Part shown: one piece after another, positions 58,201-64,000 of the stretch | Position numbering within the stretch: the first letter of the stretch is position 1 | Layout: each line of letters opens with the position of its first letter | From: Tethya wilhelma | Taxonomy: Eukaryota; Porifera; Demospongiae; Tethyida; Tethyidae | DNA: 64,000 nucleotides | Assembly: GCA_964030475.1 (NCBI GenBank) | Contig: CAXIPT010000001.1 | Span: 22,350,776-22,414,775 of the forward strand | Direction: 5' to 3' | Made by a program: the position numbers and the translations under genes | The notes under the pieces: generated by a model | The model's database searches: none | The model's input: only the letters and a program-made list of their open reading frames with translations | What the model was told of the DNA's origin: nothing

Positions 58201-60235
58201 ATGGCGACTTTTTGGCCGTTTGGAGGCATATTGAAGAATGAAGTTTCAAGCTGGATTACACGGAGATTTGGCCGTATCTGTGCTCACCATTGGATAGTCA
58301 GATGTCCAAAGAATAAAATAAGTCTTCATTTACGAGCTCAGGTGTTATACTAAATGTCTGCTTGCCATGAATATTTGCACTAGGACACCAGACAAGCAGT
58401 GTGTGGTGACTATTTCCAGGAGAATATCACTCGGTAAGCAAGGGACACAATTTTGGCTTGCTTATTTATGTTCTACGATGTCCTAAGCACCTTGTGTGCT
58501 ATTATTGCTATTGCAAATGTCTCTAAACGGAAATGTCCAAAGCTTTTGTAAGGGCACTCACCCTGATCTACATATGAATGCATATAAATTCAATGTATTG
58601 TGTAGTACACGACTACTTTCTAAGTTATTGTATTTTGCCACTGAATTTGAAGCACAACAAGGCATACTAAGACTTGTACAAGGTATATCTGCCTGTCACT
58701 AGGCTCTTTCAATGTACTATTTGACCTAGTCAAGTTTATCATAATAGTATGGAAAAAGTATATCATGAATATTCATATACTGGTATTATAATAGTTCACA
58801 CATAGTCTCGATTCTTGTCTTCTGCAGGCTCTGATTCAGGCACATCTTCTGACAGTTGAAACCACTTTAGAAAGTACTCCAATTCATATAAAAAACAGTG
58901 TTATGTTTGTGACTTGTACCTACCATTTAGACTTTTAATGTACATTTATGTAAGCTGTTAAATCCATCGATTGCAAGCATTCTAATAGCTGGACACAAAC
59001 AAAGAGGCCATAATTCTTTGGATTGGAGTCTAAGAAGGTTGAAAACTGGTTTTTGTCTGCTGGCTACTTTTAAAACAGAAATGTCCAAAGCTTTAACTTG
59101 GGGGTTAAAGTTTCCTATCTTCAGTCTGTTGGTGATTGCCAGAGGAGGTTGGACATGCGTAATAATTACGTCATAGTAGCGAGTTTAATTAGCATTCCTG
59201 GATAACTGTCCTTGCTTATTTCTGCCACCACACCGAATGAAGCAGCTTATTATGGCTGGTCTTTGATTGTTGGAGCAACAAAGATGTAGGATACAAGTCA
59301 AGAAGCCAAGAGCACAACTTTTTGCTAATTGTGTTCACGTTCTAAGCAGAATATCTGAGAATTTTGCAGGGGCTCGGCGGGGCTTGGCTGCTGTCTAACC
59401 TTTGCTGTCCAAGGTCTATCCAGAGCAGCAGCTTTGTTGATGTGCAAAGCTGCAGAAAGTCCTGAACACGATAAAACTGTATAACATAAATGGTTTTGCA
59501 ATGGTTTTTCCACTTTTTTTTTTAATTTGTAAGTAGAACATCGTCACAGATGAGCGTATTTTCCTCAGGCAGCTTTATTTCATCCCGACCACTTCCATTT
59601 CACTATTTACAAATGACCGAGAGCAGTCGATGTACATGCAAATTAGATTCGCACGTGATGCGTGTCCAACCTCCTCTGGGTGATTGCCATGAGCATAAAA
59701 TCCCATCTCTGGACACTAAACTTTGTTGAAAGTTAAATTATTTAATGTACAATTTGCATACCAAGTTTGGAACAGCAAAGCAAGAATCTGTGGAAGAAAT
59801 AAAAACAATGCGTTGCATACTTCATAATCGCGAATTAACTGTACTTGACCTTATGAATAAATTCATTTGCAATTAAATCTCAACGTAGGAGCGTTTCCGC
59901 GTACGCGTGCGGTTCGACTGCAATTGACAACAATGTATTTTACGGAGCTGGTGCAGTACCCACAACCTTAACATAAAACATACACTTGATATAATAATAC
60001 ATTTGGCTTACTCGTGAAAGAACACAGCAAGGATTACATCACTGGGAGATGACAACAGGTGCTTGCACGATGCCACATCCACCAGCATGTCGTGCACATG
60101 CTTCAGAGTATGATAGTACCTCTGGTCTTCACTGTATCTGGTGGCAATGTACTCCCACCACTTGACACTCATATCATGTGGCACCCCCACCTCACTGCAG
60201 GTGGTATTCCACTGCTGTTGGACGTACTGCTCCAT
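54443..60235 (-). CDS. HD-superfamily metal-dependent phosphohydrolase (COG4339 type)
   Basis: Six exons on the minus strand: 60012-60235, 56483-56567, 56263-56363, 55331-55398, 54797-54876 and 54443-54559, phases 2, 0, 2, 1, 0 (675 nt, 224 aa). Motifs: RYYHTLKHVHDM near the N-terminus, the HD pair in FFHDVIYDP split by intron 1 and followed by DNEDQSA, a later SHQTDHH, then LLDIDMAILG, and a C-terminal helix with IRQEY and KARTNLSREI. These match, from memory, the widespread family of predicted HD phosphohydrolases (COG4339), found in bacteria and scattered eukaryotes and usually 200-230 aa. The substrate is unknown; the protein has no signal peptide. An in-frame ATG at 60280 would add 15 residues; I prefer 60235. 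Intron 1 is 3.4 kb and full of transposons. Confidence 0.8.
55229..55293. repeat. CA microsatellite
   Basis: (CA)n in an intron of the HD gene; a shorter (CA)n is at 55445-55464. Confidence 0.95.
55476..55650. repeat. dispersed repeat family B, copy 3 of 3
   Basis: In an intron of the HD gene; see 25046. Confidence 0.6.
56960..57146. repeat. inverted-repeat (MITE-like) element in intron 1 of the HD gene
   Basis: GTGGGTAAATTTG on the left and CAAATTTACCCGCC on the right, with internal AATTTGGCAAATT-type tracts. No coding capacity. Confidence 0.5.
58134..59920. mobile_element. possible 1.8 kb DNA transposon with CAGTCGAACCGCAC ends
   Basis: The left end reads CAGTCGAACCGCAC and the right end is its exact reverse complement; similarity continues less perfectly inward. 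CAAT directly flanks both sides and may be a 4-base target duplication. No intact transposase seen. A second element (59140-59678) is nested inside. Confidence 0.5.
59140..59678. mobile_element. 539-base hAT-like non-autonomous element, nested
   Basis: The terminal inverted repeats are CAGAGGAGGTTGGACA and its exact complement. The direct repeat GGTGATTGC (59131-59139 and 59679-59687) flanks it. An 8-base duplication and CAG start fit hAT elements; here 8 or 9 bases match, depending on one G. No transposase. Confidence 0.75.
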
Positions 60236-61024
60236 GGAGAAAACAAACACTCTTTTGAAAGCCCACCATCCTATCATCAAAGCGCGAATGGGAATAATAA
60301 TGCGTTAAAAGGTTGATAAACGGTGTGCTAAATAACCGAAAGTTTTGTCGTCCCATCTGCGAAATTTTGAAATGCATTAAAAATAGTGAGAAGTGAGTCA
60401 TGTGGTCAGAAGTGGATTCCTTCCCATCGAATTAACTCTACTGTCTATCTGTCGGCTGTCTAGCTTGCGTCTCTCTCTCTTCAATCTTTCTCCTGCCCCT
60501 CCAGGCAAGAGCTGTAAGTTGATCACTCTCTAGATGAATGTATGTCTCAAGAACCACGTGCATGCGTGTATAAAAATCATGTCTAGTGGGATTGTACTAC
60601 CTATTGTGCCATTTTGATCTTCTGGTGTAATAGTTCTAGGTGATTGTAAGAAATAGATTCAACCCTGATCATGATTTCAGGGTCCTTATTTTCTGTGCTA
60701 TTCATACTGTGAGTACCCCATTGAATTGCAATGGCTTTTTGTTTGTGATGGCAGTAGTGTTCTTGCTGCCTAAGTTGGTGATCAAAATCGTCTCTTTATG
60801 AATTTTTGTTTCTTGTTTGGAGGGTGGATATTTTTTGGAGAGAGGGAGGGAAAAGAAAACACGAGTCTGTAATTAACCCTGGCCTACACAAGATGTAGAG
60901 TAACTAATTCTCTTTAGATCAGACCCATCCTTTGTGTCTCAAGCCTACTACTATGTATAGGCCAGTTATGTGTGTAGCTGTTCTGTATAGTAATAACGGC
61001 ATGTTAGCTCCCTTCCCCCCCTCC

Positions 61025-61073
<49 letters not shown>

Positions 61074-61995
61074 GCTCATATGCTGTCTACTGTCTTAACT
61101 ATCAACCCAGCTGTGATGATGATAACTGTAGAAATGTAGTTTTTGAATTTCAAATGTGTAGCATTCCGTTTTTTACCAAACTTGGAAAACTCTTTCAGCC
61201 ACTGCCTCAACCACAGTCATGTACATGCATGTCTATGGTCCACATGTACAATACATGAACCACTTCCAGTTGTTCAACTAGCCAGGCAGGGTGTTGGTCA
61301 CTAGTACTATACCTCCAGTGAACACTGAGGCTGTAGAGACTAACATGTACTCTACTTGTTGTGACTACCTGACGTTTGCAGTTCAGTTTAATGTGCATGA
61401 AGTGAGGTTTATGTGTGCATGTGCTTCCGTCCACAGTACTAGTACACTCAGTTTGTTATTGTCCAATGCCTGGAGTGTGATGACTAGATAAGTGTGTGTG
61501 ATAGTGGTCTTGTTTCTTTACTTTACATGGAAATTCTCATGTAAGGAATGATACTTTCATGTTTAGTTATCGTAAATTTGAAAAACTGTGCCAGTGTCTG
61601 TGTGTGTGTGTGTGTGTGTGTGTTCTCTCTCTCTCTTTCTCTCTCTGCCACCACTTCATAGCTATACTACAGACCTTAGTCTCATGAGTGTACTATGCTT
61701 AGGCTTGAGAAGCCAACCCCAGTGTGTGAGCCATATTGAAGGCAGTGTTCTACTTCCCATATCCCATTTGTTCAACTTCCTCTCTCTCCCTTTGCATCAG
61801 AGAAGGTATAGAGACAAGAGACAAGAGGAGAAAACTACAGTAGTCACACATGCAAATTCAGAAGGCCCTACAAAGCCACTACTTACCCATCTTACAATAA
61901 GGATAATAAATTCATTATACTTTGAGTACGTACACTTGTCAAGTGTACACTTACAGACTACGTATCTTGCAGTAGCTCTTTCCCAGTCCTTCTTG

Positions 61996-62049
<54 letters not shown>

Positions 62050-63387
62050 ATTACCCTTTTTTTCTCTTTCTTTAGTTCCTCCTCTACTAGTCATCATCAT
62101 GATAGTATTGTACCACTCTATTCAGTGGTGTCCAATTCTCTACTGTACACACTTAATTGTGCCATTCAGTTCATTGTTTTCAGTGGAATATTCCATTTGA
62201 GTGTCTTCAAATAATGCTATTACTCTTCAAATTGTCCTTGCATTGTTCCTCACTCAAAGCATTGTGTGGGAACGTCCATTATGGTATCTCAGTGCCATTG
62301 ACGAGAGTGTACCCACTAATGGTCCCACTGAATTCCACGCATAGCAACGAAGCCTGGCGCTGTGATATACTCTGATGCTCTAGTACAGGCACACTGTTAA
62401 ATGACTGAACACTAAGAAATATTTATAATATAGTGAACCTTTGAACATTATCTTATGTATCTAGAATGTAAACCTACAAAAAGGTACTACTTTTAGACCG
62501 AACACTGTCGAGCAATATAGCCGTATGGCTCCCTAGTCACTGGGTTACAATAACATTTTTGTAGGTGTACTTATATATTATATAGTGGCATAAGATTAAT
62601 GTTCACTATGTGCTGGCATACTGTGTTGATTTGGATACGGTTTAAAATACCCTAAGCAGTTTGAAGTTCCGATAAGTCGTCTTTGTGGTGAACTCTATCT
62701 AACAATGATTATTGTAGGACAGCCTGATGTTCTCACCATATTATTGTTACAGAATACTCCCATTCTATGTATACTATTATCGTAATATCCACGTATACCC
62801 ACACACACTGGCAATATAAGTCTTACTACTGCATTCCAGACTTGTTGATTCTCTTAACTAGGTTACATGGCCTATTTGTAAGGGCATTAGTGCTGTTCCA
62901 TTCTTGGTTCTTACTACCAACTCCACCCTCAGACACTACCTCTGGTCTTGTCCCTAGCTGTCCCAGTCTTGTCAGTCTTTGAGCTCCAGTAACTGAGTTA
63001 AGCGTGTCTAAATCTTTTGGGACCTTCAGCATGACTGTGTCATTTAGTGTAGCTGAAAAAAAGAACAGCACCATTTGTTTATCTTTAGCAGACAGAAGTT
63101 AATTTCAATCAAGTGTAGGTGGTCATGAGGTATGGTCAGTAAGGGCCCACCCTGCTACCTGACCTTGGTTGGCATGTATGAACCTGACACTTCAATGGCC
63201 TTGCATGCTTAATCATATCCAATCTATGTACTTTTGTGTATGTACAGTATTGTGGTACATACATACATGTTCATGTTTGTCCTATACCTGCACACAATCA
63301 TGTAGCTATGTGTGTAAGGTTCCTGTAATGTACACCTGCATGGTCATTGGTTCCAGCAACAATTTCATAAAGTATCACTTCTTTACT

Positions 63388-63425
<38 letters not shown>

Positions 63426-63426
63426 G
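60236..63426. other. non-coding, microsatellite-rich
   Basis: Contains the 5' flank of the HD gene, (CT)n at 61030-61071, (GT)n at about 61597-61622 and 61997-62048, and (CT)n at 63390-63424. Some open stretches (62200-62370) look weakly protein-like, but splice signals do not agree. Confidence 0.4.
62828..63053 (-). CDS. possible isolated exon, unknown protein
   Basis: On the minus strand a polypyrimidine tract plus CAG precedes 63053 and a GTAAGA donor follows 62828. The frame between them is open, with a non-repetitive composition (DTVMLKVPKDLDTLNS, then LTRLGQLGTRPEVVSEGG). No flanking exon or family recognised. It may belong to a gene overlapping the + strand one or be chance. Confidence 0.3.
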
Positions 63427-63692
63427 ACTCATGTTGTGACCTTACCATTCTTTAGTATGTCTCAAGGAGATAAGGTACAGTGTATGCCCTAAGGGAGCTA
63501 TCAAAATGATAATGTCTTGTTATTTATATAGCGGTTTCGCGAAGAAAGTTCAACTGGAGGTGAGAGCATTGTACAGTGTGTATGTATGTAGGTACTAATG
63601 GGGCCTGGCTTTAGTGTTCAATGTGTCATGTGTTCATCATAGGAACTGTAACATTCTTGAATCCTATTGAGCTGGACTCTGCTGCTAAAAAG
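63427..63692 (+). CDS. exons of an unrecognised + strand gene (partial)
   Basis: Three short exons, 63427-63474, 63532-63559 and 63643-63692, join in frame with GT-AG borders (phases 0, 1, 0). They encode about 42 residues, including LPFFSMSQGDK and VTFLNPIELDSAAKK. A continuation from an AG at 63782 (starting APLLLVHT) is open to a TAG near 63918 but unproven. The 5' end is not located, and the gene probably extends beyond the window. I do not recognise the product. Confidence 0.4.
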
Positions 63693-64000
63693 GTCAGCTT
63701 TTGTGAATTGTGTGTTGTGAATGACACACTATCTGTTGAATACGTACAATGTAATTAGAGCACTATAATATACTAATGATAGGCTCCTCTGCTACTGGTT
63801 CACACCATTATTCCATTCCATTTCTACACTCATTTCCATTCTATACCATTTTCCTTTCTGATGATAGGGTTTTCCTCTTTCATTACTCTCCTTACATGTA
63901 CTGTGACACCACCCCTGTAGTTCTCAAGGTCAGGCACGTCAATGGTTCAGCATTTTTACAACTTACTATAGACATTTCCTGAGCAGTCATTGGGCTGGAG

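Overview
This is an animal nuclear genome window. It is intron-rich and AT-rich, with GT-AG introns of 50 to a few hundred bases, many small inverted-repeat transposons and long CA/GT/GA/CT microsatellites. The protein repertoire includes death-fold proteins, TRIM-like RING/B-box proteins, ankyrin-Roc-COR proteins, Ig plus EGF proteins, ULK3, a phospholipid scramblase and probably a cilia protein. It fits an early-branching metazoan, most likely a demosponge of the Amphimedon type; that identification is inference, not a search result. Single N bases at 9047, 11991, 13803, 17240, 22783, 25590, 32020 and 37044 mark assembly joins or gaps, and several duplications end exactly at them.

Layout. 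1-375 (-): 5' end of a secreted protein. 2409-6551 (+): secreted protein with three Ig and three EGF domains, whose introns are all phase 1. 6884-7792 and 8029-8940 (+): tandem paralogues of a small basic/coiled-coil protein. 11721-11861 (-): isolated exon resembling CFAP46. 13804-30830: a complicated cluster of one gene family, with two 3' ends of FN3 plus glycine-rich proteins, a DEATH plus coiled-coil gene on the + strand, and a DEATH-RING-B-box-coiled-coil-FN3-glycine-rich gene on the - strand, mixed with decayed coiled-coil exons, a LINE fragment and a sequence-matched 2147-base inverted duplication bounded by Ns. 31215-32621 (-) phospholipid scramblase and 32905-37742 (+) ULK3-like kinase share a 283-base divergent promoter. 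38121-43476 and 45270-52271 (-): two tandem giant ankyrin-Roc-COR-DEATH genes. 52967-54115: Mutator-like element with a 9-base target duplication and a perfect 315-base palindrome. 54443-60235 (-): six-exon HD-superfamily phosphohydrolase whose 3.4 kb first intron hosts nested transposons. 60236-64000: mostly microsatellite-rich non-coding DNA with the start of an unrecognised + strand gene near 63427.

The cell biology suggested is intracellular signalling and innate-type sensing. DEATH domains occur in the TRIM-like family and at the end of both ankyrin-Roc-COR proteins, whose order matches the non-kinase part of human DAPK1. The most unusual item is the fusion of DEATH, RING/B-box/coiled-coil, FN3 and an ALK-like glycine-rich domain in one predicted protein, with close relatives in the same cluster that swap the middle or tail modules.
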